64,000 nt of DNA. Origin: Varroa destructor (Eukaryota; Arthropoda; Arachnida; Mesostigmata; Varroidae). The notes beneath the pieces were generated by a model that ran no database searches, was not told where the DNA came from, and saw nothing but the letters and a program-made list of their open reading frames with translations. Location of the stretch: positions 28,408,239 to 28,472,238 of the forward strand of contig NW_019211455.1 in the NCBI RefSeq assembly GCF_002443255.2. The letters run 5' to 3'. A program made the position numbers and the translations under genes. This document shows positions 51,802 to 64,000 of the stretch, piece by piece (the stretch's first letter is position 1; each line of letters begins with the position of its first letter).

Positions 51802-54800
51802 AGACCGAAAATGTTTTACGAACTGTACATAAGTTGTTAGGCAACACTTTAAACAGTTGTAGATTAAAGGGAAATATTGTACGATATCACTTTAACCCTC
51901 CCGAAAAGAACCTTTTCTGCTTTAGTTTATACTATAGATGGGTCATAGTTTCACCAATTACGGGTGCAACGGAGAGGCGTGCGCCTCTAAGGCAGAATTG
52001 AACTGTATTCTGTCACCGCTTGCCAGCGTAGTGTAAAAATAGATAGGCTCAATGTGACGTTGAGTCACGCATTCGGTTACTGCCCCAATGTAGGTTAGTA
52101 GGGCGATTCAGTTCAGATTAAAGTGGTGTAAAACTCGATCGGGCCTTAGGGAACGTTCGATTGTTTAGAATGCGTATATATGTTCATTGAAGCGTGCATA
52201 CAGATACCATGTCAAAATAACAACATAGGGAAGACAGCATCAAAGTCCCGATCATATGGCCCTGGCATGCCGTTACAGGAAAAGGCGGCCAATCGAGTTC
52301 ATAATACCTATGCAAAATAGATCATTGAGTGTTGGAAATTACGCAGAATATACACATCTACATCAAACAATCGTACTATAGTAACATACATAAGCATCAA
52401 TAGAATCCACAAAATTGACCAGAACTGTGTGATTAAGGAGGCAATAAATCATATATGTGTGCGTGTGTGTGTGTGTGTGTGTGGGTGCGTATAACGTGAG
52501 CTGGATCCGTCCCATTCAGTGCGATCTTAGGTTTCCTATAAAATTTCACATAAAGCTTGAAACAACTTTTATATGAAGGTACTTTGATATTAGTGTAATA
52601 CAAAGATCTTTTGTACGTTATATCCATTCTACGCTTGGGAGAATGTCTAACTCTTAGTGTCCGTATTCATCAATGATACTAGGCAAACTCGACTAGTGGA
52701 GAACACTCAGTCGAAAATATATGGAAACAATCGTTTCATATGGATCAATTCACAGCACTCAATTGAACTTAATCTGTAGAAAATTATCGGCAGCAGGCCC
52801 CGTTAGAAGTTCCTCGCTGACGCAAGCGCAGAAAGTGGGGCCCATATGGGAGGCAATACGTCGACTTATTTTGAGCCCCCGCGGCCCCTAGCCTTTTATT
52901 TGCTTCTGAGCTACACTTTTACTGGTATTGGCCACCACGATCTGTCAGGTTTATTCTCTGAACTCTCTTACAGCTACTGTTATGAGGCGTGGCACGAGCC
53001 TCCTTTGTAGCGTAGCGTTCACGGGCGTTTACAGTGGCCATTAATATATGTATTCTATTGTTTAAATATGGCATAGTCCCCCGACAAGAACAAATCGGTT
53101 GGACTACAGCTTCAAACGCAGGTTGCACTGAAGGCTTTCCCTTTGACCAGTGAGCTTTCTGCACGAGGCATCGTCTCTGTCCCTTCGAAAGCCGAAGGCC
53201 TAGATACTATCGCCGTTGGTGTCACTGCGTCGAGGCGCGGTAGACCAAGACGAGACTTGTACTACAGAACTGCTGCAGTTTCAAGCCGACGAGAAAGCGC
53301 TCGCTTTTCGTATCTCTTTTTTGCCTTAAGCAAAGCGTCTGAAATATAGAGCATCAACTACAGATGCAGCACAATGACGAAGCGCAACAGTAGCAGCGAG
53401 GAACAAAGTCGAGGTGGAAACTCGAAATTCGCCTTCCAAAGCTAGAGAAAACGCAATGGAAATGGACAAGGTTTTGACAAGCGCAAGAAAACTATGCTAA
53501 CGCGACTACGGAATTGGCATTCATGAAATGTTCAGACGGTCAGACACTCTTAGACAAAGACTTTCTGAATTTCTAGGCAATTTTTGTCGGGGGCAGAAGA
53601 TGCGAGATTGCTTACGTAGCAGTATTAAGAAGAGAAACGCGCTCAATGCATGGTATGGCATCAGATCTCCCACTTTGCGTTAGATCGCAGGCACGACCGT
53701 TCGGTGATGCCCATATTGTATACGACAGAAAGGCCATAAAACAAAGATATAACTAGTTTTATAGGACAAGCCAGGTACGGGTCATCCTGCTAAACGCTTT
53801 TCTGCCTAGAACAATGTCTATATTTGGAATGATCCACCACAGCGACGAGACGCTGCACTACAATATACGGTATCTCATTTAGCAAATAAATCTGCTTATT
53901 CGAAGATAACCGTAGCTTATCAACACAGCTGATAAATACCTCAGGTGCATTTTGCCAGATCGTTTTATACAAAGGCGTGTAATCATGCAACCCATACGCT
54001 TTGTCATACAGTGAACGCGTAGAAAACTAGTATACACCGCTACATAGGTAACGGGCTTATGTGTACGCGTCCTTGCCCTGTCCTTACTCTTCTCCTCCTG
54101 GATATATGCATCTTATAGTTTACGTGTTTTGAGCTCTCTGTGTCATTTTCTATATCTCCTATTCTCCCAGTTCCATGACGGTTCACGCTAATGCACAGTC
54201 ACGTTGCGAGGACCCCCGGCAGCAGGCGAAGATTTAGCTAGTATCAGCCGAACGTCACGACCGAGACCCGCTGGTGTCGGAGTTTAACGGTCGGTGTTGA
54301 CAAATAGTGTCCGCCGGATAAGCGTTTGTTCTTCGCACATAACATTCTGTAAATGTCGCTTTCCATGTTTGACTCCTGGGGTTTCGCTTTTTCTCTCAGT
54401 TAACGCATGAAACAATATTCAAACAACGCGCAGTCAAAAGGGCAGCCGAGAGCGGCCAAAAAAGTTGGTAGTAGTCTGAAGAAGCATCACAATGTTATAC
54501 CGATGCTCCAGCGGCGGGAGTCCGGAGTGATCATAGCAGAGACACAAAAGGCATAAGGTTCACGCTTGGTAGGCCACCCGGACCTATTAAAGGAAGTGGA
54601 GATCTAAACAATAACGTCGAGTCTATGTTGTGTCGCCATATGTCCGTTCCATTCTACAAGTCACTTTGAGGTCACTCACAATTGAGGTAACGCGAATCGG
54701 TGTTGTCGCAAACATTTGTCGTATGCTTAATCGATTTCCTCAGATAATAACAAGAACATATACATGAAATCAGATTTTGATTGGGCTTCTCTGAGGGTTG

Positions 54801-56100
54801 TTTGCTTTATGTCTGTTGTATAATACAGAAGAAATATTTGCTTGGTAACTTTCAAAAATAACAGACTGAACTTTACGGCAATTTCCTTTTAAAAGCTTCT
54901 TTCTTACTAAACGGGTTATTCGTCTCACAATAGCCGTGTCCTAGCACTGATACCGTTTGCCATCGCTGTTTCGCAAGGCCGTTAGCGGAACCAACATATG
55001 CCAACAAAATCTCATCAGTAGGTTTCAAAAGGAGTAAAAAAAGTTACTACCAAACGAAACTATACGAAATATCGGTAAGATTATGGACCGATTGCAACAC
55101 ACGGAGACCTGCTTCAAACCAAATGGAAGATAGCTATGTAAAAATCTGTGTGTTATGTGATCGATTGGCTGTTATCACTCAACTTCCACTGAATAATCTA
55201 TTAAGCCGACGATCGCCGATCGTATTAACAAGAAGCGCCAACCAGCCAAAGACCCATGAAAGTACGATGAGTTTTGCTCCACTTCTGGCTATCTGAGGAT
55301 ACATAAACAGATGTTTTTCTCTGTCAGCTCTAACAGGACACCGCACCTTTGTCATCACACAAATCCCCTAAGGTAAGCCTATTATTATTGTCATTTTTTT
55401 ATTAGCAGAAAAAACAGCGCAATGGATGTTGCAATCGTCTTTCTATAGATGCCACAAAAAACATCGCACGTTGTTTGCGGATTACCAGGGCCGGTGCAGA
55501 CTCTACCAAGCCTAAATGCACACAACAATAGTAGGTACCTATGCGCCTCGCCGATTCAAAGCGTATTGATTGAAGATGAGTCGAACAGAGTCCTATCACA
55601 CAGGTGACTGTATTTCAGGGAACGACCAATAAAAGCAAGAGAAATCAATGACAGTTATCAACTCCGCATAGTCTTTCTGTCTCTTTAATCTATCGAATAA
55701 TATTAGATTTTGAAATTATCTTAGTCCGGCTAAACTTTGGTATCCGCTGGCAGACTACGCGCAAACAATAGATTCAGAATAGATTGTTTATTCTCAGGAA
55801 TCCGTGTATCGAGATAGATGAGATGCAATACTATCAAGGAGGTAAACGATAGAACAGCGTTAATATATATCAGGATCCATAATACTTGATTCGATTCAGC
55901 GAATAGGCATCAGTTGCCGTCGCTGGTTCATGGGGCTGATAGTCAAGGCTGTTCGATGATTTTTGCCGGAACCAAGTAGAGCTTCGATTCGAACGAGCGC
56001 CGGTACCGGAAGGCGTTGGTTGCCAGTCTCTAATGTATTTGCTTCCACTACACTCCTATGTAAACAATACTGTATACACTGAATATCTAGAGCAGGCGGC
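51802..56100. other. No recognisable gene
   Basis: This is non-coding-looking sequence with a GT array at 52455-52483. Short frames (52919, 53143, 53790 and 55402) lack any family features and have typical chance length. I see no RNA gene. Confidence 0.45.
52455..52483. repeat. (GT)n microsatellite
   Basis: About 29 bases of GT with one GC interruption near the start. Confidence 0.9.
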
Positions 56101-57200
56101 TGGCAATATCGATGCAATCTTCTCTTCCGGGTATTTGCGGCCACCTGACTGGCTGGTACCGAACTCCACGACTTTTCTGTACACGGCATCGTGCCACTAG
56201 GCCGGTGCTGTTGATCGGTGAATTGTCGTCATCACGTCATTGTGGTCGCTGCTGCCGTCGCATTCGCCACGGTCCGCTGCAGCACAGCACTGAGTGGAGC
56301 CATAGACAAAAAGTATGGAACAAAATGGAGTGCAAAAAGAAGCTAATTGTCTCTTCACGACACCGTTGACTATGCGGGGAGCCCGCCGACATATCGATGT
56401 ATGAGTGTGGTACTCATCAGTGACACTGCAGTACCACAGGATCAATATCAATTGTATCATTATTCTTATTACTATTATCATTAATTGTATCATTACCCTT
56501 TACGTTGGGTACTGTTACCGGCAACGGCGGCGGTGGTAAGGTTTCACGTAGCAACGCATAGCACGCACGGACACCTGCCGCCAGCACGTGGGCAAACACG
56601 CACACACACAGATAACAAAAGGGAAAGTGCGAGCCACAAGCTGCATTACAGCAGACCGTAGGCAAAAACGCTCTCGCACGGATAGTCGTGGACAGAACCG
56701 TAGTGTTATCTTGCTTGAATGTCACCCACAACCACCGCCAAATAGCGGCTATCGTGGTACGGACGAGAAGCGGAAGGGACATTTGTTTGGCCGTTCCTTC
56801 GGCCAATGCTGATCCGTCAGTTCCTACGGGCTCGCGATACTCTAGCCATCGGTCGCACCGCTAACGACGAGGCCCGCCAAATCGAATACGAATGATCCTG
56901 CCGCTGCTGCTGCTAGCTCTCCATCGTTCCCGCTGCTACTTGTCGGAGGACGCCACTGATCGGGAAGCCATTTAACAACTTCCTTTACGGTTACAGAGGA
57001 GCCGCCTGGCCAGGCCAGTTCCAAAGCGGTACAAGCCACCACAGTAACAGCAGCAGCAGCAGCAACAGCAACGACAATAACGTAGATCTATCACGAAGAT
57101 CGGTCGTTCAGTCAATCAGTGAGTCAGCCCGCCAACGACAGGAGCCTTCGAAGACGATGACACAGTACGTGTACAGATACGGCTGATGCTAATTGGTCCC
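56100..57200. promoter_or_regulatory. GC-rich, CAG-rich patch, possible promoter or leader exon
   Basis: This patch is richer in GC and CpG than its flanks. It contains CAG/CTG triplets (CAG run at 57047-57070) and the degenerate repeat TCAGTCAATCAGTGAGTCAGCC near 57110. It closely resembles the zone upstream of importin alpha at 19.3 to 19.5 kb in style. By analogy it may be the promoter and untranslated leader of a gene that I cannot see, or a distal ena promoter. No open frame in it resembles a protein. Confidence 0.3.
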
Positions 57201-60020
57201 AAGCTGATCCGGTATGTGAAACTGCCGTAGGCAGAAAGCTCTGCTTAGCACTACTAGTTGAAATAGTCAAAGTATCTTATAAAAAATAATAATACGATGA
57301 GTTCAAAAGGCGTTGGTGTTGTTTTATCTACAAACAGATGTACTGACCTACTAATGACGGCAATGAGTGGTCAATAACCCACTAAGGCAGTGCTGCTAGT
57401 GCAGCATCAAAAGAACAGCAGTATTATACAATACTATATGTTTACTATTTTGTACAAAGATATACATATGTATATGAGAAATATATACATTTCCTTTACG
57501 CACATAGCAGTCAGTGTCAGACATATATGTGTGTGCCTTTAAAATGATTCGAATTTTTTTAATTGCGCATAGCGACTAGCCCAGACGGAGATTTAGAGGA
57601 CACGATACGAACTATGTACACAGGTCCGGTAGTATAGAATGAACACCGAATACGTGAACAGCGCAGGAACAGGTTTCTAACAGTAGACAGATCTGCTTGC
57701 TATTGTATTCCAGCTCATTGAACTTCTAACGTAGTGGCAAACAGCTTAGAAAAGGCGCTCTGAGCACACTGGACTGACCACACACTGAACACACTGACAA
57801 ACCAGCCATTGACAGAGTTACCGGATGTCTACATAAAACTGTGCGTATCCTCCTTGTTGAGAACATGGGTGTCAGAATACCTATGCCATGTATTATTATT
57901 CTACGAGTCAATAGTACGCAGTAAAGGGCAAGTGATACATTATGCAAAGACCCCACGAAAATATCAAAGAGCCCCCTCACGCACTCGTCTAAGACTGGTG
58001 CCGATGCATACTCACCGCCCGAACCCGTCAGTCTGTTCCTAAAGGATTAAGTGTTGAGCAGCATCGTTGTAGAAATGCTCAAGTAGGCAGTGGCTTCTCG
58101 AGCGACACATTTCAGGACAACGCCAGGGTGGTCTATCCTCACAGGGCTTAAATATTACAAAGTGTTACCCCTGTGTGGCCCGCCGTATATCCTATACGCT
58201 CGATATACCAGCGCCACAAGAAAAATACTTAGCTCTAACAGGGCCAATACCAGCAGTAGTAGTCGTAGTAAAAAGATGTTTTTTTTTTTCATTTTTACGT
58301 CCTACGTACCTAATCCACCAGGCAATACTTTAAACATTAGTAGTAATGTGAAAGTTTGAAGAGGAAATCATTCTTGTGTTTGCTCTTATACGGCAGTACG
58401 TGTTTAGGTGAGCGTGTCGCACCGAGGGCAGGAATGAAGCTTTCTAAAAGTGCCAGTTTTGCGATATGTAAAAAAATTCTGCATGTTTTTGGCATCTTGT
58501 GCCCAATTATAGAGATCAAACAAAATAAATATGGGTTATAGTATTAGCATTCGAAGTTGAGCTCCCGCCCATACAACCGTAATCAACTGACACAGCGCGA
58601 ACGATTCTACCTAGATGGTATAGTTAGTATAAGTGAGCAATCGTAAGTCCGGAACGATGTGGATAATTTTCTCGCATATTTGCTTTCTGGAGCCCATATT
58701 GGCCTGCATCTACGTCGAGAGTAGAAGCGCTGGAGTTGGCAGTGTGTCTAAAAGCGCATAGCAGAACAGACTCTGTATAGCTTGCACATGCCTTGCCTAT
58801 CAAATCATAGTTGGCTGCAGTTCTTGCTCCATACTGACACCTCACGAACTCGTTCAAGTGACACCGGTATAATTTAAAAACGGGACCGCATGCGGCTGAT
58901 TTGAAGTAAACGATACTCTTAACAACTCCCCTTTCCTTTTTCGAAGCTCTGCACAGTATCATCATTAACGACAACGAAATCATCATGTGTTATTTCGTAT
59001 TACATGAAGGTCTGACGCGTGCGGGTCCAGCTTGCGGCAGCAAGACCCAACAAGTCTGATGTGTTGTGCTCTTTATCGACGTATCTCTAATATGCTATGT
59101 TTTTTTAGGAGAGCCACACGCCGCAACGTTGAATTTGTCTGGATTATGTCTATACTCAAGGGAGATGCAACGTTTAAACCAAGTGACGGTGGCGGTGGGC
59201 TCATAGCAAACGATTTAGTACTCTTAGAGTAACTGAAACGAGCAAGTTTAAAACTGCGGTTCTCAAAGTGTTGCCTTTGTATCTTCAGCCGGTCCAAGGG
59301 ATATCCTTATGTATCATCTCGGACTTGCACAATGGCTGCAGAATATTTCACATTACCGTGGGCATATGGTGAGCGGAAGCGCTTAATAGAAGGCAGCTAG
59401 AAAAGGCGCGCATTTTGAACTGCGATTGAAAGGCGTCGAATGACTTATTAAATCTAGTTTACATTTGCTGCAAAAAAAAAACAGCAACTTTCTCAAGAAT
59501 TGAACTACAATTTTGCATATTCCGTCACACATTTTTATGCATATTTTTCAATTTCAGTTCGCTCTCAAATGTCATGTACTATGTATCTCCATATTTACGA
59601 AACATAAAAAGAAAAACCTCTGTATAAAAGATGTACTCTAAAAACTTTGAACACCAGCTGGTTTGCTGGACCTTTTACGAAGCTCGCGTTGGTTATGCAG
59701 ATATCTGTGAATATCAGAGAATTTCTGCGGCCTTTCTGAAGCAGCCAAAAAATTGCCAGGATAGATCAGTCTTTACCTGATGGATCAATTCAAAGTTTAT
59801 GCCTAAAATAAAAAAAGAACGAAACATTTCCCGGTTTACTCATTAGCGACATTTTCTCTCTGGATTTTTCCTGTAGACATGGCTCTCGTCTGATCCCTTG
59901 GGCCGTCCATTAGTATGAGACAACCAATACTACTAACAACCACCATGGGATCAAAATCGCTCTGAGCACGCAAGCAGACAATTCAGACAGAAATGAGACC
60001 AATACAGCGTTAATTTTCCT
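57201..60020. other. No recognisable gene
   Basis: AT-rich non-coding sequence. The 120-codon minus-strand frame at 58624-58986 and shorter ones at 57726, 57809, 58090 and 59032 show no known domain. A 16-bp palindrome (ATATACATATGTATAT) lies near 57460. Confidence 0.45.
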
Positions 60021-60022
60021 CT

Positions 60023-60072
60023 TAGCGTTAGTGTCTTACCAGTTATGTATAACTGGTAAGACACTAACGCTA
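60023..60072. repeat. Perfect inverted repeat, 24-bp stem, 2-nt loop
   Basis: Bases 60023-60046 pair without mismatch with 60049-60072, leaving GT as the loop. The arms are non-repetitive (for example GCGTTAGTGTCTTACCAG). A second hairpin with the same TGTA centre begins 15 bases later. Confidence 0.95.
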
Positions 60073-60087
60073 CAACAACGTAACGAA

Positions 60088-60123
60088 ACAATTCTGTTCT
60101 ATATGTATATAGAACAGAATTGT
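60088..60123. repeat. Perfect inverted repeat, 17-bp stem, 2-nt loop
   Basis: Bases 60088-60104 pair without mismatch with 60107-60123, around a GT loop. The centre (ATATGTATAT) resembles that of the neighbouring hairpin at 60023-60072. Confidence 0.95.
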
Positions 60124-63100
60124 AAACTAAAACTACTATACGTCACGTCTAGTTTGGCTTTTTTTTTTTTAGCAATATCTTGTTCGTTTAGGCAGCCGAT
60201 TACAATGTAGACATCAAGGTAAACAGATAGCCAAGGCGGCGACAGCAATCATCGTACCACATTGTGGAATCAATGAGCTTTTCTATATAGCGTCAGTAGC
60301 GGCGTATCTGGGCCTCGCCATGAAAAGAATCTCATTCCTGAAGCCTTTACTTGTTTACTACTGTTCGCAAGATCGCTGCGACAAAGAGTGTTGCATGGTA
60401 ACGGCAGGACATCTACTGCCAACAATGCGTACAACAGATCGAACAATTCGACAACGTCAAAACGCTACCCAAAACCGCGAGCGTTTAGCAAACGATACCG
60501 ATGACACTGCCGAGACTGACGACCGTCGCCAAGTCAGCCACAAATAACAATGAGCCAAAAAATAGCATTTGTTTTTCCGCATGCCACATAGTACTAGCTA
60601 TATATTCTGGAGATACACAGAGATGAATGATGATTGTGTTCACATACAGCTAAAAGCCGCCGACGACATCCGGTTAAATTTCGCAACACTTCTATAGCAC
60701 ACACCACATATATTGTTTACAGTAAACGTCACTATTGTGTTATTGTGCAATGAACTAGCCCGTCAATATGTATCTGAAGATAACGTTGTTTGTGATCAGA
60801 TTGTCAGACAAGAACATAATCATGTATTTCATCAAGATCACACCGGCGACAATAAACCATTCAGGCTGCTCACATCAGACTCCATATAGATACTCGTATT
60901 GATCGCCCGTGAATTAGAGTTTTTATTATTATGGCGTTCAGAGCGGCTTTGAGATGCATAATTGCGCGACGGACAATTTCGATGTATGCACAGTTTTTTT
61001 TTCGTTCTAACCTATAGGGTAAAAACGCGAAGAAAAATCCTAGACCATGCAGCATTTCAGCTCCGTTTCTGACTGTATCACATAGAAGCATGCTATTACA
61101 TATGAACGATTCTAGCGACGGTCTAGCTCAAAAAGCCTGATCTAATTATAAGTGGTAACTAACATATGAGACCTATGATCTTTAGAGGTCTTCCACTAAC
61201 GTTGCCCATGAGCGTACGCTTAGCGTTTTACGATCACATCCAATTCTATTCTTCTAACATCTCAAATACATTCCAATGGTCGAATGTACGAAGATTGACG
61301 TAAGCACCAATGCATCTCACTATTTTTTCCACTTGCAACAACAAAACAAAAAAGAACCGGCAAAAAAGCAAACTACCGAACGACGGTGACTCGTTTTCTT
61401 CCATCCCGCTACTACAAAGCCCCTGACATTGACGATCACCTAGAGTATCATCACAGGCGACATCGACAGCTAACAAAAACTGCGGTCATTTGAAAACAAG
61501 TAAAGTGAGTCGTGTCCGTCAGAATCGATCCCCTACTCGCGCGCCGTTCGAAAATAATGTTACCCACCTGTAACGAAACCAAAGATTAGCAAAGCTGAGA
61601 ATGGCGGGCGAAGTGGTGTACGTAAACATTGGATTTGGAGAAGTCGTCATCGAAGCTGATGTTGAACCGATAGCTTCAGCTGCTGCTGTTGTTGTTATTG
61701 TTGTTCAAACTGCTCTTGATAACAACGTCGGCTATATCAGGATAGAGAAAGCACCGTACAACGTGCCGTACGATGGCCAAAACGTCAGCGGACAACAAAA
61801 GCTCGACCTTTTGAACACAACAACCGAGAGCCGTTTTTACGGTGCCGCGGTTGTTTTTGCGGCGGTAGTTTAACAATATATCGCTGAGTAACAATTTCTA
61901 GTACACGCAAAGCACATTAAGAATGAAGGCGACCCATGCTATACATCGAGCGTCTCGTGTGTATGTGTATTTCTACTCTCTGCAAGGTGGGTGCAGATCT
62001 GCGGCGCATGGACAACTTTTGCTGTGATGATCTATATATGTAAAAAGACCAGCCGAACTATTTCTTTGAAACCGTGCCACATCTATTCTAATCGCTTTCG
62101 AACAATACAAAACCCCTAGCGACAAATTTCTTTTTTCTAAGAAAAAGGGCGACCTTTACAAGAAAGCTGCTGCAACGCATTGCGTAACTGAGCTCATGTT
62201 GCTGGCCCTAGCTAGCTCGCGGCCTCGTCCACGATGACGAAACCATAAACTAGATTGCTCGGGAGCAAGAAACGGCACACAGTGACAGAAGGACCATTCC
62301 AGCACATGTATGCATACATATATATTGCTTAAGGGAGTCAAGGTGCTTTACTGATCACAGCAGACAGCGACAGCAACTGAAGGCAGCATTCTCTCACCCA
62401 CCCAGTAGAGCATCACGCTAACAAAAGACAACTCTATTCTGCCGGTTTTATGCCAATGTGCTACAAAACAGACAAGATGACGTTTCTGCTACATATTTGC
62501 TAGACCTATCGTTCATACACAGATCAGCACGTGCGCAATGAATACCGCTAGATCCCTCACTGTTCAGGCTAGTAAATACGCGCACACTGCCGGTGTGGTT
62601 AGAACCCGCTGGCCGTAGAAAGATTGGATTTCTTGATGATCTTCGACTACTTGATGAAAAATGAGAGACGGGCTACCCTTTGAACGCACAGGGTTGCTGT
62701 ACCTGAACTGAAACCCTAGACGCTGGTTTGGCGACGTGGTCCTTTTGTTGACATTTTTATCAGGAAATATTCACCGCTGCTAAATCAATTCAAATACAGA
62801 GCGTTTTTTTGGCGTTTCGTACTACCAGCTATATAATCAGCGTGACCTTCATTGTCGTCGTCAACTCGATTTGCTAACCTTAACAACGTAACGTATTTTT
62901 GTAGTGGCAGCTGTCACGAAACTCTGATATAACTGGTTCGCGTTAAACACGGGTACCAAATTTGCAATCGACTGCGTGATACCAGCAGGGGCTTATCTTA
63001 GCGGACAGTGTCTTAAGTTTCCTATTCCCAGTTTACATAGTTGTTTCTAGCTGAACAATATTCGGGCAGAGACAATGATCTATATAACAGTTATATCGCA

Positions 63101-63366
63101 ACTATGTGTGCAGACTAACTTGTTTGCATTGTTTAATCTTAAGAGATATGATGAGATGCTATGCGTTACGTAGGTTATTCCTGTACCATAAACGTTATGA
63201 ATTTCTAAGAATTCGCTTTACATAGAAGTCGATTAAACAATGGCAACCTTTATACCATTATTTCGGAAAATTGTTTTTAATAACCTACAACAATCGACCT
63301 ATTAATCATTACTCAAAGCCCAATGCTCCCAGATATAACTAGGAATTTTATTATTAGGCGCTAAAG
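60124..63366. other. No recognisable gene
   Basis: AT-rich sequence with short frames (60320, 60870, 61246, 61601 and 62156) that show no domain or family resemblance. The frame at 61601-61873 is Val/Ala-rich because it crosses a GTT/GCT triplet stretch. Nothing else is supported. Confidence 0.45.
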
Positions 63367-63930
63367 ATGCAACCATTTAGGCTTGCATTCGCCTCAGTGG
63401 TCATTTTGGCTTCATCATCAATTGCTTTCCTAACACTCATTCATTACCTTTTTTCACTACTGAAAATCCATGTGCTTCAGCTAGAGCAGCGCCCCTCACC
63501 TTCACCGAGAAGCAACCTTCCCGGCTATCAACGTGGAGGTGCGCAAGCAGAACTAACCATGTTCATATCATCAAACCCCTCTCCAAAAAAGACCAAATAT
63601 GGATATATTAGCTACAAAATTGTAAGCTTAGCACGATCGGCTTTCCTATCTCGAACTCATCAGTCGTTACGGTGGTCTTGGCCCTCTCCCTGTGACCATG
63701 GTCGAAATGGCATTTCCTTCGTTTGCCTTTCAAGCCAAGAAACGGAGGCAAAAACGCCAGTAATAGTCTTTTGCAAGCTTCTACTCTGGTTGCCCAGTCA
63801 TCCGGCTGGTTACCTTGACAGGGCGCTGATGCGTATCGCTTTCGGCATTAAGTCGTCTCCCTCTACCCCCTCTCCGGAGAGGGGAGGGGCTGTCCACTCG
63901 GTACCATCTTCCAGAGGCGTTGTCATATAA
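63367..63930 (+). CDS. Unidentified 187-codon ORF, doubtful
   Basis: This is the longest open frame outside the five recognised genes: an ATG-to-stop frame of 187 codons. The first 36 or so residues are hydrophobic (FRLAFASVVILASSSIAFLT and beyond) and could be a signal anchor. The rest is rich in Ser, Pro and Arg with no motif I recognise. It lies alone, close to the window edge, so any neighbouring exons would be out of view. GC-rich composition in its second half, including an 18-bp palindrome at 63867-63884, lowers stop frequency and could explain the length by chance. Treat it as unsupported unless transcripts are found. Confidence 0.15.
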   Translation: MQPFRLAFASVVILASSSIAFLTLIHYLFSLLKIHVLQLEQRPSPSPRSNLPGYQRGGAQAELTMFISSNPSPKKTKYGYISYKIVSLARSAFLSRTHQSLRWSWPSPCDHGRNGISFVCLSSQETEAKTPVIVFCKLLLWLPSHPAGYLDRALMRIAFGIKSSPSTPSPERGGAVHSVPSSRGVVI

Positions 63931-64000
63931 ACCTCCGTTTCACTTCATTTCGATGAGTCACCAGTTCATCCGCTGCTGGGGACAACGAACCCAAGCCGGA

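Noticed and set aside
52440..52490. Tandem units considered as a CRISPR-like array
   Set aside because: It is a plain GT microsatellite; nowhere in the window is there a repeat-spacer pattern.
55975..56060. Minus-strand box-B-like word (CGTTCGAATCG) near 55990
   Set aside because: No box A at tRNA spacing and no pairing arms; judged a chance match.
56417..56806. 129-codon minus-strand frame in the GC-rich patch
   Set aside because: Ends in an Asn/Asp-rich stretch coded by an ATT/ATC triplet run, has no domain, and lies where promoter-like composition reduces stops.
58624..58986. 120-codon minus-strand frame with several cysteines
   Set aside because: Length is near what chance gives over 64 kb, cysteine spacing fits no zinc finger or knottin pattern I know, and no splice context supports it.

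Overview
The window is eukaryotic nuclear DNA. Spliced GT-AG genes, long AT-rich intergenic stretches, many microsatellites and arthropod-like protein sequences all point that way. Protein character, intron sizes and moderate AT bias fit a chelicerate, most likely a parasitiform mite related to Varroa or Tropilaelaps. That placement is inferred from remembered family resemblance, not from a search.

Five conserved housekeeping or cytoskeletal genes can be read. (1) SF3B1, the U2 snRNP core splicing factor, minus strand, 8576 to 1397, seven coding exons, starting with a coding exon of only 7 nt. (2) TRNT1, the CCA-adding tRNA nucleotidyltransferase, plus strand, about 10073 to 13379, seven exons, one GC-AG intron. 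(3) An importin alpha of the KPNA3/KPNA4 class, minus strand, 18013 to 16418, coding region without introns. (4) DCPS, the scavenger mRNA decapping enzyme, plus strand, 22107 to 24806, five exons. (5) Enabled (Ena/VASP), minus strand, EVH1 to tetramerisation domain at 33380 to 30890, with a probable His/Gln-rich first coding exon 6.9 kb upstream at 40615 to 40251.

SF3B1 and TRNT1 are head to head about 1.4 kb apart. TRNT1 and importin alpha converge. Importin alpha and DCPS diverge across about 4.1 kb that includes a GC-rich leader-like zone. DCPS and ena converge across 6 kb of simple repeats. Four of the five genes act in RNA metabolism or nuclear transport, but nothing suggests they form a regulated cluster. 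Ena is an actin regulator.

From 40.6 kb to 64 kb I find no recognisable coding gene. This region holds AT-rich sequence, microsatellites, GC-rich patches (56.1 to 57.2 kb; similar patches lie inside the ena intron at 35.7 to 36.2 and 37.85 to 38.55 kb), possible tRNA-derived SINE relics and one unexplained 187-codon ORF near the end. The patches could be distal promoters or leader exons of ena or a neighbour.

The most unusual structures are four perfect or near-perfect inverted repeats (stems of 17 to 26 bp, loops of 2 to 4 nt) at 21170, 51758, 60023 and 60088, the last two in tandem. I see no CRISPR, operon, viral or prokaryotic system, and no strong evidence for a wholly new biological system.
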